A stretch of DNA of 64,000 bases. It comes from UBA11612 sp963662375 (lineage in GTDB: Bacteria; Pseudomonadota; Alphaproteobacteria; Rhodospirillales; Rhodospirillaceae). The position numbers and the translations under genes were made by a program. The stretch covers positions 1 to 64,000 of the forward strand of contig CAXXRP010000011.1 in assembly GCA_963662375.2 (NCBI GenBank). The letters are read 5' to 3'. This document shows, one piece after another, positions 51,938 through 60,517 of this stretch. Under the pieces are notes generated by a model that made no database searches, was not told where the DNA came from, and was given only the letters and a program-made list of their open reading frames with translations. Numbering within the stretch: the stretch's first letter is position 1; each line of letters begins with the position of its first letter.

Positions 51938-53437
51938 ATGTACACCGTGGACCTATATCTGCGCGTTCGGCTGGCCTGCCATGTTGATGGTCTGAGCCAG
52001 CGAGAGGCGGCAAGTCGGTTTGGCATTGCGCGCGAGACGGTGAGGAAGATGCTGCGGCATTCGGAACCGCCGGGATATCGGCGACGCCAGCCACCGAAAC
52101 GCCCGAAACTGGCCCCCTTCACGGATATCATCGACCGTATTCTGGAGGAGGACCGAACGGTTCACCGTAAGCAGAACCACACGGCGAAGCGTATCTTCGA
52201 GCGCCTTCGCGACGAACATGGCTTCACGGGCAAAGAGACCATCGTGAAGGATTACGTTCGGGAACGGCGCCTTCGTCGGCGTGAGATGTTTGTGCCGTTG
52301 TCACATCCTCCGGGCCATGCTCAAGCGGACTTTGGCGAGGCGGATGCGATCATCGCCGGCGTCAAGTATCGGGCGCATTTTTTCGTCATGACACTTCCCC
52401 ACAGCGATGCCTGCTTCGTTGCGGCCTACCCGGCGGCGACGACGGAGGCCTGGCTGGACGGGCACAACAGAGCCTTTGTTTTTTTCGGCGGCGTTCCCCA
52501 ATCGATTCTTTACGACAACGACAAGTGTCTGGTGTCGCGCATCTTGTCAGATGGCACGCGGCAACGAACGCGGGCGTTCAGCGGGCTGCAGTCCCATTAC
52601 CTCTTCGAGGACCGCTACGGCCGTCCCGGCAAGGGTAACGACAAAGGCAATGTGGAGGGGGTGGTCGGCTATGCCCGGCGGAACTTCATGACGCCGCTTC
52701 CCCGGTTCGCGAGCTGGGACGCCTTCAATGGCCACCTGGAAGAGCAATGCCGCAACCGGCAAGGCAACGTCCTGCGCGGCCACCGCGAGAGCATCGGCGA
52801 ACGGTTTGTGCGTGACCGCGAAGCGTTGAAGAGGCCACTGCCGGCACCGTTCGACGCGTGCGACAAGCAGGGCACGCGGGTCAACTCGCTGTCCCTGGTG
52901 CGCTACCGGACGAATGACTATTCCGTGCCCGTCGCCTACGGCCATCAGGAAGTCTGGATCCGTGGCTATGTCCACGAGGTGGTTATCGGTTGCGGCGCCG
53001 GGATCATTGCCCGACACCCCCGTTCCTACGACCGGGAAGATATGGTCTTCGATCCGATCCACTACCTGCCTTTGCTGGAGCACAAGATCGGTGCCCTGGA
53101 TCAGGCCGCGCCGCTAGCCGGATGGGAACTGCCTGATGCCTTCCCAACCCTGCGCCGTCTCCTGGAGGCGCGCGTGGGCAAGGCCGGCAAGCGGGAATAC
53201 GTCCAGGTCCTTCGGCTTGTGGAGACCTTCGATCTCGAGGTGCTTCACGGCGCGGTGAAGGACGCCCTGCGCCTGGGTGCGATCGGCTACGACGCCGTCA
53301 AACACCTTGTGCTGTGCCGTATCGAGCGACGCCCGCCCAAACTCGACCTGGATATCTATCCCTACCTGCCTCGGGCCAACGTGGCGACCACGGCCGCCGC
53401 CAGTTATATGAGCTTGTTGGGTGGAGGCGCGTCATGA
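51938..53437 (+). CDS. istA: IS21-family transposase IstA
   Basis: About 500 residues starting MYTVDLYLRVRLACHVDGLS (an upstream in-frame start adds five residues). HTH region SQREAASRFGIARETVRKML, DDE core with D in AQADFGEADA, D in LYDNDKCLV and E in KGNVEGVVGYARRNFM, then the long C-terminal domain. Works with the AAA+ ATPase IstB downstream for cut-and-paste or circular-intermediate transposition. Looks intact. Confidence 0.94.
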   Translation: MYTVDLYLRVRLACHVDGLSQREAASRFGIARETVRKMLRHSEPPGYRRRQPPKRPKLAPFTDIIDRILEEDRTVHRKQNHTAKRIFERLRDEHGFTGKETIVKDYVRERRLRRREMFVPLSHPPGHAQADFGEADAIIAGVKYRAHFFVMTLPHSDACFVAAYPAATTEAWLDGHNRAFVFFGGVPQSILYDNDKCLVSRILSDGTRQRTRAFSGLQSHYLFEDRYGRPGKGNDKGNVEGVVGYARRNFMTPLPRFASWDAFNGHLEEQCRNRQGNVLRGHRESIGERFVRDREALKRPLPAPFDACDKQGTRVNSLSLVRYRTNDYSVPVAYGHQEVWIRGYVHEVVIGCGAGIIARHPRSYDREDMVFDPIHYLPLLEHKIGALDQAAPLAGWELPDAFPTLRRLLEARVGKAGKREYVQVLRLVETFDLEVLHGAVKDALRLGAIGYDAVKHLVLCRIERRPPKLDLDIYPYLPRANVATTAAASYMSLLGGGAS

Positions 53438-54204
53438 CCGATACGCCGCAAGTGTTGCTGGCCCATCACCTCAAGACCCTGAAACTGCCGACGTTCCTGC
53501 GCGAATACGACAAGCTGGCCCGCCAATGCGCCACCGAGGGCGCCGACCATGTGCGGTATCTTGTCCGTCTGACCGAGTTGGAACTGATCGACCGTGAGCG
53601 CCGCATGGTCGAGCGGCGGATCAGACAGGCCAGGTTCCCCGCCGTCAAAAGCCTCGACAGCTTCGACTTCAAGGCCATCGCATCGCTCAACAAGATGCTG
53701 GTTCTGGAGTTGGCGCGATGCGAATACGTCGAGCGTCGTGAGAATATCATCGCGCTCGGCAACAGCGGAACCGGCAAGACCCATATCGCCCTCGGTCTCG
53801 GTCTGGCGGCCTGCCAAAAGGGGCTCTCCGTCGGCTTCCTCACGGCCGCTGCCCTGGTTCATGAACTGATGGAGGCCAGGGATGAAAAACGCCTGTTGCG
53901 CCTGCAGAAGCAACTGGCAAAGTATCACCTTCTGATCATCGACGAACTCGGCTTCGTGCCGCTCTCGAAGACCGGCGCCGAGCTGCTGTTCGAAGTCTTC
54001 AGCCAGCGCTACGAGCGGGGCTCGATCCTGGTGACCTCCAACTTGCCGTTCGATGAGTGGACGGAGATATTCGGCTCGGAACGCCTGACCGGGGCTTTGC
54101 TGGACCGCCTCACCCACCATGTCCATATCCTGGAAATGAACGGCGAGAGCTATCGTCTCAACCAAAGCCAAAAACGGCGGAAATCCCCAAAAATACCTGC
54201 TTAA
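53434..54204 (+). CDS. istB: IS21-family helper ATPase IstB
   Basis: 256 residues from the ATG overlapping the istA stop (MTDTPQVLLAHHLKTLKLPT). AAA+ motifs: Walker A GNSGTGKTH, Walker B LLIIDELGFVPLSKTGAELL, sensor region SILVTSNLPFDEWTEIFGSE, ending HVHILEMNGESYRLNQS. Binds DNA and controls IstA target choice. Intact. Confidence 0.95.
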   Translation: MTDTPQVLLAHHLKTLKLPTFLREYDKLARQCATEGADHVRYLVRLTELELIDRERRMVERRIRQARFPAVKSLDSFDFKAIASLNKMLVLELARCEYVERRENIIALGNSGTGKTHIALGLGLAACQKGLSVGFLTAAALVHELMEARDEKRLLRLQKQLAKYHLLIIDELGFVPLSKTGAELLFEVFSQRYERGSILVTSNLPFDEWTEIFGSERLTGALLDRLTHHVHILEMNGESYRLNQSQKRRKSPKIPA

Positions 54205-54404
54205 CCGCCGGTGCAATGGTTGACCCGGTGGGTCCACAGGAACCTCCCACGCTGCTTCGCTCCGCGTAACGCAAGCGCTACACGAAGCAGCGCGGGTCCC
54301 TCCTATGGACTACCGGGACAACCCCCCAACACCGCGTACCGCATAACGTTAAGTGGACTAGTTTTGCTCCGCCCGGGTGGACTAATTTTGCTCCGCCGTT
54401 GACA

Positions 54405-54684
54405 TATCAGTGCTATGGGCGTCAGCAGCGATAGAGCGCCCGCTTGGTGCGGCGGACAGGAAAGCACCGCGGGCGCTGTCGACACGGGCGCGGATCACGG
54501 CAATAAGCCTCACCAACCACGATGCATGGGGCGACTTCAAGGGCAGTCCGCAGCGCCCATGGAGCACTGGTTCGGGTATTGTCAAGTTGAGCTGTTTGGT
54601 TGGAAAAGGTGCTCATTGCGGTACTTTCCTGACCTTCGCAACAAGGCCTTTGATGGTCGCGGGATTGTTGTCGAGGTTGACCCC
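54405..54684. other. Unassigned island DNA
   Basis: Between IS21 and the damaged PD-(D/E)XK gene. Short overlapping frames on both strands show no family motif; I see no gene here. Confidence 0.5.
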
Positions 54685-55565
54685 TCACAGACTTGTACGA
54701 CGCTTATAGGCGAGCTGTGACAAATATTTGAGGATTTCCAACTTCGATTCAATGTCGTCCCTGGTCAACCGAAGACGGTAGCGCCCCCATTTTTTGTCGT
54801 ATTCGAGCGTGTTGAGTTCGGCGTTGTGTCGATCCTAGTATCAAGATCATCGGTCTGAGGCAGCTTAATCTCGAACTTGAGCCGGGCCTTCTGAGGTTTG
54901 AACCTCACAAAATTAAACGCCTGACCATCCTTCTCTAGGCCGATATAAAACTTGTTGAATTTCAGATTCAAAGTCGGATCGAAGCCACAGAGGATTTCCA
55001 GTAGCTGATCGGCCAAACCCACGGTCTCCTTTGTGCCGCGTTTCTCCCAGTAGGCGCGGTCGGTTGGTTCAGCTTCGGCATCTTCATCCTCGTTGACAAG
55101 CCCCCGCGAAAGCTCGTCCAAGACCTTCGTGAAAACAAGCGTCAGGTTGTCACCTAACTTGAGAGCCTGCATATGTATTGCGATCAGTGGCATTGTGCCG
55201 TTGAAAAGGGAAATAACATTCAAGAAGCGGCTCGTGATGTCCTCCGCTATGAGAACGGCGCAATGGTCATATTGCGGATAACGCTTCTTCTCGATATCCC
55301 AATACTCGATCGTACGGATAATGTGAGATTCGTCCGTTGATCCGAGTTGAAGCTCCACCTCGTATCTGCGTTGGGTGTCGGTGTCTTGAAGCAAAAGATC
55401 AAGACGGCCCGCACGCGGCTGTATTCTCTCCACATCTCTGAGCACTAAATCGCCAAGGCCGAGGACGGTGGGATCGTCAGAAATAATGTTTTGAACCCAC
55501 TTTTCATTAAACTCGGGATGATTCTTCAACTGCATCAGATCCGGCTTCAGGTATTTTCTGTTCAT
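54685..55565 (-). pseudogene. PD-(D/E)XK-type protein, frameshifted near its end
   Basis: Starts MNRKYLKPDLMQLKNHPEFN. Nuclease-like centre: GRLDLLLQDTDTQRRYEVEL (Asp, then E-x-E-L-Q as the ExQ/K variant), HIIRTIEYWDIEKKRYPQYD, AVLIAEDITSRFLNVISLFN. The open frame ends at 54,765 with unlike residues (NSTRSNTTKNGG), but shifting frame near 54,820-54,835 restores AELNTLEYDKKWGRYRLRLT and IESKLEILKYLSQLAY to a stop at 54,685-54,687, the expected C-terminal part of this protein family. One indel therefore truncates it. I recall this family as common and uncharacterised; a DNA-cleavage or defence role is unproven. Confidence 0.75.
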
Positions 55566-55612
55566 TTCATGTCATCCACTGTTTCGGCTGGTTGTACAGC
55601 GTGGCGGCTTGT

Positions 55613-55773
55613 TTAGGAAATTCCGGTTGTTGTTGATAGTATCAAAATGCCCTTTTTGATCTTCCTGTCGCTGTTTTTGCAGAGATGCATGTTGGCCTCG
55701 GAGGGCGCGACGCGGCTGATGCAGGTATGGGCATTGATGAAGGCCGGATACTGGCCCTGTTTTTCGGTGAAGC
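55613..55773 (-). pseudogene. Winged-helix (LexA-like HTH) fragment
   Basis: Minus-strand frame reads FTEKQGQYPAFINAHTCISR and APSEANMHLCKNSD, a decayed match to small DNA-binding proteins of the type FTxKQGQYLAFI...PPAEADMQRFF that often travel with mobile elements. Its beginning is cut by IS3 copy 2 and its second half has drifted. Not functional. Confidence 0.6.
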
Positions 55774-55837
55774 TGGACTGGTACCGGTAAAATGGAGAGT
55801 GCCTTCTGTTAAAGTTTAAACTCAACAGGAGGCCCAT

Positions 55838-56113
55838 ATGGGTATCGGAAGAACTGAGGAATTTCGTTCTGAAGCCGTTCGGATTGCATTGACGAGCGGG
55901 CTATCACACAAGCAAGTTGCCGCCGATCTTGGCATTGGTCTGTCTACATTAGGCAAGTGGATTACCAGTCATAAGCACACTGAGCTGCTGTCCGGCCCTC
56001 ATAATGATAAAGACAAGGAATTGGCTCGCCTTTGCAAGGAGAACAGGACATTGCGTGAGGAGCGGGACATTTTAAAAAAAGCGACGGCCTTCTTCGCGAG
56101 CCAAGGCCGATGA
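55838..56113 (+). CDS. IS3-family transposase OrfA
   Basis: 91 residues: MGIGRTEEFRSEAVRIALTS, HTH GLSHKQVAADLGIGLSTLGK, and a leucine-zipper-like C-terminus (ELARLCKENRTLREERDILK). It ends in ATGA shared with orfB. Intact, in contrast to copy 1. Confidence 0.93.
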   Translation: MGIGRTEEFRSEAVRIALTSGLSHKQVAADLGIGLSTLGKWITSHKHTELLSGPHNDKDKELARLCKENRTLREERDILKKATAFFASQGR

Positions 56114-56361
56114 GGTTTCATTTCATCGCAAAGGAGAAGGCCAATTTTTCAATCTGCAGGATGTGCAAAGTCCTGAGGGTCAGTGAAAGCGGCCACTACG
56201 CTTGGGTGTCTCGCCCTGCCAGTCAGCGCCAACGCGACGACAGGGTCTATTTGGCCCATATTCGTGCCGAACATGCCCGTAATTATCAGGGGAATTCAAT
56301 GGATAGAGGCTTGACAATTATGTCTAAAGATCAGATAATTAGGTTCAAAGGAGACCATGCA

Positions 56362-57231
56362 ATGAACCTAATCTCAATCTTCAAAATGTACCCCGATCAG
56401 CAAGCCTGCATCGACCACATGGAAGCGATCCGATGGGGCGATAGCCCATTCTGCCCGTACTGTGCCGGGGTTCGTGTCGCCCGAAAAAAGGAGAATAGAA
56501 AAGTTGGCCGATGGAACTGCCAAGACTGCCGCAACAGCTTCAATGTGTTGCAAGGCACCATTTTTCAGAAGACAAAGCTGCCGCTGCAAAAATGGTTCCT
56601 CGGCATAGCCCTAATGGTGAACGCCAAAAAGAGCCTTTCAAGCTGCCAGATGGCAAGAGACTTGGAAATGAATCAAGGCTCATGCTGGTACATGCAACAG
56701 CGTATCCGTGCAGCCATGGCTAGCAAGGAACGTCACTTCCTGAAAGGTATCGTCGAAATGGACGAAACTTATGTAGGCGGGAAGCCACGCCGCAACAAGC
56801 GCGACGACGACCCGCCCAAACGGGGACGCGGCACTAAGAAAATCCCGGTTATCGGCGCGGTAGAACGCGGCGGCAAGGTCGTTGCCCGTGTAGCCGAAGA
56901 TCTAAGCGGTAAAGGGATCATGCAGTTCATCAAGAACATGGCCGATACCGCAGAGACCATCTTGGTCACCGACGAATATCCGGCCTATAACGTGCTAGAC
57001 CGAATCATGGCGCGCGTAAGCGTCAATCACAGCGAGCGGCACGTAGACGGGGATGTCTACACGAACACGATTGAGGGGTTCTGGTCACACCTGAAGCGCG
57101 CGTGGTTCGGCCAGCATCACCACTATTCGAAGTCTTACATGCCCCTCTACATCGCCGAGGCATGTTGGAAATACAACCGCCGGGGCCGTGAGGATGGTTT
57201 CGATGGTTTTTTTAATGCGGCGATGGCGTGA
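56362..57231 (+). CDS. IS1595-family transposase (intact)
   Basis: 289 residues from the ATG at 56,362, 8 nt after AAAGGAG (MNLISIFKMYPDQQACIDHM). Zinc ribbon FCPYCAGVRVARKKEN ... WNCQDCRNSF; core with D in VEMDETYVGGK, D in LVTDEYPAY and E in NTIEGFWSHLKRAW. An earlier in-frame ATG at 56,320 lacks a Shine-Dalgarno. Diverged from the transposases of elements 1 and 2, so this is a different IS1595 subgroup. Confidence 0.93.
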   Translation: MNLISIFKMYPDQQACIDHMEAIRWGDSPFCPYCAGVRVARKKENRKVGRWNCQDCRNSFNVLQGTIFQKTKLPLQKWFLGIALMVNAKKSLSSCQMARDLEMNQGSCWYMQQRIRAAMASKERHFLKGIVEMDETYVGGKPRRNKRDDDPPKRGRGTKKIPVIGAVERGGKVVARVAEDLSGKGIMQFIKNMADTAETILVTDEYPAYNVLDRIMARVSVNHSERHVDGDVYTNTIEGFWSHLKRAWFGQHHHYSKSYMPLYIAEACWKYNRRGREDGFDGFFNAAMA

Positions 57232-57248
57232 ACATAAAGGAAGATACG

Positions 57249-57443
57249 ATGTTACCTGAAACATCCCCCAAACAGGGCAAAGACATGGAAAAGTCCGATG
57301 TTGTGTCCGATCCGGATGCTGAATCTTCTGACGGACCTTCGCGGCCAGAGCTAGGCGGCCGCGGTTGGCCACCGAAACCAGGACCAGGGCCCGCTAACGG
57401 CGTTCCAATGGATAAGGATGGTCGGCCTATTTACACTTCTTAA
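57249..57443 (+). CDS. Small acidic/Pro-Gly-rich protein, IS1595 cargo
   Basis: 64 residues, MLPETSPKQGKDMEKSDVVS, then a Pro/Gly-rich GWPPKPGPGPANGVPMDKDG. Starts 17 bp after the transposase stop with an upstream aaaggaag, so it is probably co-transcribed with it. Low complexity; no family recognised. Confidence 0.55.
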   Translation: MLPETSPKQGKDMEKSDVVSDPDAESSDGPSRPELGGRGWPPKPGPGPANGVPMDKDGRPIYTS

Positions 57444-57726
57444 CGTACTCAACCATTTCCTTGTATGCTGTGTCGGCTGTCAGTTGCTCTTTCGCTGCAG
57501 CACAAAGGCCGACGGCGTAGTTTACTGCCGATGCCATACTGGATTTCCAATCTCCCCAACCATTTGGCAGCCTAACATCGAAGTTGCCTGACTTGTAAGA
57601 AATCGTGACAACCACACCGTCTTGGTCTGTAACAGTTGCTGTTTTTCTGTCATCTAAGATTTCGATGGAAAACTTTTTGTTATCACGGGTTATTTCGCAG
57701 CGAGACTGGACGATATTGTCATTCAT
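57427..57726 (-). CDS. Small hypothetical protein, IS1595 cargo
   Basis: 99 residues: MNDNIVQSRCEITRDNKKFS, TATVTDQDGVVVTISYKSGN, LPNGWGDWKSSMASAVNYAV. Beta-rich first half and helical second half; no signal peptide. Unrecognised. Its 3' end overlaps the preceding cargo gene tail-to-tail by 17 bp, and its start lies 57 bp inside the right terminal repeat. Confidence 0.6.
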   Translation of the reverse strand: MNDNIVQSRCEITRDNKKFSIEILDDRKTATVTDQDGVVVTISYKSGNFDVRLPNGWGDWKSSMASAVNYAVGLCAAAKEQLTADTAYKEMVEYVKKCK

Positions 57727-58506
57727 AAAGAGTATCTTAGTAGGGGCGGACTCTGGCCGTCAAGCCTTTATCCATTGAATGCCTTATCAGGCCTATGGTC
57801 GCAAGCGAATGACTGATGAACTCAGGGATCAAGGCATCGTCATTGGTGAACGCCGGGTCGGGCGGTTGATGCGGGAGAACGATATTCGCATCGTCAGAAC
57901 TCATAAATTCAAACGCACGACAAACAGTAATCACAACCACAACATAGCTCCCAACCTTCTGGATGGAGATTTTCAGGCCACGGGACCAAACCAGAAATGG
58001 GCCGGTGATATCAGCTATCTCTGGACGGCAGAGGGCTGGCTGTATCTTGCGGTGATCATCGATTTGTATTCACGCCGTGTCATTGGCTGGGCCGTCAGCG
58101 ACAGGCTCAAACGGGATTTGCCGATCAAGGCTCTGAAAAGGGCCATTGCATTGCGACAACCGCCACCAGGGGTCATTCATCATTCTGATCGTGGCTCGCA
58201 GTATTGCTCCAACGATTACCGGAAACTTCTCAAAGACCACGGCTTTCTCTCTTCGATGTCTGGCAAAGGGAATTGCTATGGCAATGCGACTGTAGAAACG
58301 TTCTTCAAATCATTGAAAGCAGAATTAATATGGAGGGAACACTATGAAACCAGGGAACAGGCACAAAACGCCCTGTTCCATTATATCAATGGATTTTATA
58401 ATCCGCGTCGTCGCCATTCATATCTGGGCAGCATCAGTCCGGTGAAGTGCGAAAGTATGGCGGCTTAGGTGAGAAGGTAACTCTCCACTTTTGCGGTGCA
58501 GGTCCA

Positions 58507-58785
58507 AAGTTACCCGAACTCTATCGCAAGAAGGTTGAATACCTGGGCGAGGCCCTTAGCGACCCGACAATTCGCGATGAGGCCTTCTCGATCCTCCGCG
58601 ACCTCATTCAAGGGGTCGTCGTCACGCCGGGACCAAAGCGGTCGTTCAGCGTGGAACTCATTGGAGAGATTACCAAAATGATCGCGCTGCCCGACGATAA
58701 GGCGATGATCGACGAAATTTCGGTAAAGGTGGTTGCGGGGGCCCGCAACCAACGTTGTCTTCACTTGGATGAAGTGTGGTTGTGA
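58507..58785 (+). pseudogene. Large serine recombinase, C-terminal fragment
   Basis: In-frame from the IS3 boundary: LPELYRKKVEYLGEALSDPT, EAFSILRDLIQGVVVTPGPK, SVELIGEITKMIALPDD. This is the coiled-coil/C-terminal tail of resolvase-type large serine recombinases. The N-terminal catalytic domain and zinc domain are missing, replaced by IS3 copy 2. Possibly a relic of a second integrase that once mobilised this island. Confidence 0.8.
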
Positions 58786-58895
58786 GAGCCCGCAACCAGC
58801 GTTATCTACACCTGTCTGTTGTCCTTTTCGAAAACCTCATCCGCCCCTGGGCGGCTTGCATCATGCAGACCGGCGGGTGAGGTTTTCGGTAAGGA

Positions 58896-59168
58896 CAGCC
58901 TGCGGCAGTTCGTTTTTTCCTACGAACCCTTGATAGGACCGTTAGACTGTCTACCCATTGAACACATCGATTAGGTCATCGTAGGAGGAGAGTCAGGTCT
59001 TGGGGCGCGGCCCATGGAACCGCGGTGGGTAGATTCGATCCATCAATAATGCCGATCAGCTGATGTTGCTTTTTTGAGCAGTGGGGTGATGTCTGGAAAA
59101 AGCGGACCGGACGAAAACTTCACGGTCGCACATATGATGAAATGTCTGCAATTGCGGCTATAGCTTGA
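58896..59168 (+). pseudogene. DUF5131 (Gp37/Gp68-like) protein, C-terminal relic
   Basis: Reads SLRQFVFSYEPLIGPLDCLP, then IEHID, TAG, VIVGGESGLGARPMEPRWVD, SIHQ, TAA, CRSADV; a frame change precedes FFEQWGDVWKKRTGRKLHGR and TYDEMS. The VIVGGESG...GARPM...WV, then QWG...GR.LDGRTYDEM is the DUF5131 C-terminus, a phage-derived family. Two nonsense codons, one frameshift and loss of the N-terminal half make it inactive. The TAG replaces a Trp normally before VIVGGESG. Confidence 0.8.
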
Positions 59169-59320
59169 TTCCGAGACCAGCTAGATCGCCCTGGCATGTC
59201 TGACGTTGGCCGCCTGTGGCACACATTGAAAGGTTTTACTATGGGAGGATTTCTGGTTTATCTCATCGCTGCGCAAGCCAATCCTAAATAGGTTGAACTA
59301 CAACAAAACGGAGACGCGTC
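59169..59320. other. Intergenic, nothing recognised
   Basis: Short non-coding stretch leading to the msrA Shine-Dalgarno (aacggagacgcgtc). Confidence 0.5.
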
Positions 59321-60031
59321 ATGAGGTGGGGTAGGCTGGTGGTGGCCATCGCATTTTCGCTCATCGCTCAAAATGCACACGCACAGCAACTCGAAAAGGC
59401 GATTTTTGCCGGCGGCTGCTTCTGGTGCGTTGAGTCGGATTTCGACAAGGTGCCAGGCGTGGTCGCGACGGTCTCCGGCTATGTCGGCGGCAAGACCCAA
59501 AACCCGACCTACGAGCAGGTCTCGGCTGGTGATACAGGGCATTACGAGGCGGTCGAGATCACCTACGATCCGACAAAGGCCTCCTACGAGGCGCTGCTCA
59601 TCGCGTTCTGGCATTCGGTCAACCCGACCGATGGCGGTGGTCAGTTCTGCGACCGCGGCCAGTCCTACCAGACCGCCGTATTCGTCGCAAACGAGAAGCA
59701 ACGCAGCCTGGCCGAAGCTTCCAAGACCGCAGCTCAAAGGATGCTCGGCAAACCGATTTTATCACCGATCCTCGCCGCCACGCGGTTCTACGCCGCCGAA
59801 GATTATCACCAGGACTATTACGAAAAAAACCCACTCCGCTATCGCTACTATCGCTGGGGTTGCGGCCGCGACAAGAAGGTCAAGGACATTTGGGGCGAGC
59901 ATGCCTATGAGGGCATCCCCGGCCTCGGAAAAAACCAACGGAGCATGGTTACACCTGTCCCTTGCGAAAAGCCTATCCTGTCAGAAGGGTCTGAAGGTCC
60001 GCTTCACCACCGTGGCCGCGCTTGTCGATGA
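59321..60031 (+). CDS. msrA: Exported peptide methionine sulfoxide reductase A, tail replaced
   Basis: Signal peptide (MRWGRLVVAIAFSLIAQNAH, cleavage near AHA-QQ), so periplasmic. MsrA core: AIFAGGCFWCVESDF with the catalytic Cys in GCFWC, GYVGGKTQNPTYEQVSAG, GHYEAVEITYDP, FWHSVNPTDGGGQFCDRGQS. It reduces methionine-S-sulfoxide in damaged proteins. The domain is complete to about EHAYEGIPG (59,930). From there the frame runs through IS21 istB sequence read out of frame, adding about 35 foreign residues. Activity may survive because the catalytic part and nearby Cys (YYRWGCGRDK) are present. Confidence 0.88.
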   Translation: MRWGRLVVAIAFSLIAQNAHAQQLEKAIFAGGCFWCVESDFDKVPGVVATVSGYVGGKTQNPTYEQVSAGDTGHYEAVEITYDPTKASYEALLIAFWHSVNPTDGGGQFCDRGQSYQTAVFVANEKQRSLAEASKTAAQRMLGKPILSPILAATRFYAAEDYHQDYYEKNPLRYRYYRWGCGRDKKVKDIWGEHAYEGIPGLGKNQRSMVTPVPCEKPILSEGSEGPLHHRGRACR

Positions 60032-60517
60032 GCTCATCGAAGCCGCAGACGAGCGCCGCCTGCAGCGCCTTCAGAAGCAGCTTGCCAGCCGGGATCTGCT
60101 CATCATCGATGAACTCGGCTTCGTACCTCTGTCAAAGACGGGGGACGAACTGTTCTTCGAGATCATCTCCCAGAGCTACGAACGCGGCTCGATCATCATC
60201 ACGTCCAACCTGCCGTTCGACGAATGGACCGAGGTCTTCGGATCGGACCGCCTCACAGGCGCCATTCTTGACCGCCTGACACACCACGTACACATCCTCG
60301 AAATGAACGGCGAAAGCTATCGCCTCAACCAGAGCCACATCCGTCAAACCAAACCAGCCTGAGAAGGCTTGAACACGTGGGTCCACAGGCCCCTCCCACG
60401 CGCGCCACGTCGCTTGTGCGTGTGGAAGCGCGCCGCGGACGCGCGCGGGTCCCTCCCGTGGACTACGTGGACAAGCCCGCTAGCGCCAAGTGGCCCAATT
60501 TTACTCCGCCATTGACA
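59940..60517 (+). mobile_element. istB: IS21-family remnant (3' istB and right end)
   Basis: IstB fragment from about 59,951 to 60,362 (HLSLAKSLSCQKGLKVRF onward, Walker B LLIIDELGFVPLSKTGDELF, then SNLPFDEWTEVFGSDRLTGA), lacking istA and the Walker A region. The element's right end (TGGCCCAATTTTACTCCGCC ATTGACA) closes at about 60,517. It is related to, but distinct from, the intact IS21 at 51,836. Its left edge lies at the end of msrA. Confidence 0.87.

Larger units (their letters stand above)
51836..54404 (+). mobile_element. IS21-family element (2.57 kb)
   Basis: Contains istA and istB with ATGA overlap. Ends carry short related repeats: left TGACAAATTAGTCCACG, right GTGGACTAATTTTGCTCCGC ending TTGACA; the motif TGGACTA-TTTTGCTCCGCC occurs twice at the right end (54,354 and 54,378), as usual for multiple IstA-binding sites in IS21. 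The left end clips the 3' terminus of the integrase. No clear target duplication. Confidence 0.85.
56291..57783 (+). mobile_element. IS1595-family element 3 with cargo (1.49 kb)
   Basis: Inverted repeats GGAATTCAATGGATAGAGGC (left) and GGCATTCAATGGATAAAGGC (right, reverse complement), with exact 8-bp target duplication TTATCAGG (56,283-56,290 and 57,784-57,791). Transposase, then two small cargo genes before the right end. It sits inside orfB of IS3 copy 2, so it arrived after that element. Confidence 0.95.
56110..58468 (+). pseudogene. IS3-family OrfB, split by IS1595 element
   Basis: Codons 1-60 (MRFHFIAKEKANFSICRMCK to HARNY) are at 56,110-56,290 and the rest (AYGRKRMTDELRDQ onward, with D in GDISYL, D in HSDRGSQY and E in TVETFF) at 57,792-58,468. 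The duplicated TTATCAGG flanks the insertion. Excising the element with one duplication would restore the frame. The long frame 56,110-57,231 that joins OrfB to the IS1595 transposase is an accident of insertion. Confidence 0.93.
55774..58506 (+). mobile_element. IS3-family insertion sequence, copy 2 (split by IS1595)
   Basis: Same terminal repeats as copy 1 (TGGACTGGTACCGGTAAAAT left; ACTTTTGCGGTGCAGGTCCA right). Without the inserted element (56,291-57,783 plus one 8-bp duplication) it is about 1.23 kb, the same as copy 1. OrfA is intact here and OrfB interrupted, the converse of copy 1. Confidence 0.92.

Noticed and set aside
54410..54720. Overlapping 99- to 101-residue frames
   Set aside because: Composition-driven frames on both strands with no motif.
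56110..57231. 373-residue fused OrfB-IS1595 transposase
   Set aside because: The join coincides exactly with the target duplication; it is an insertion accident. The transposase has its own start at 56,362.
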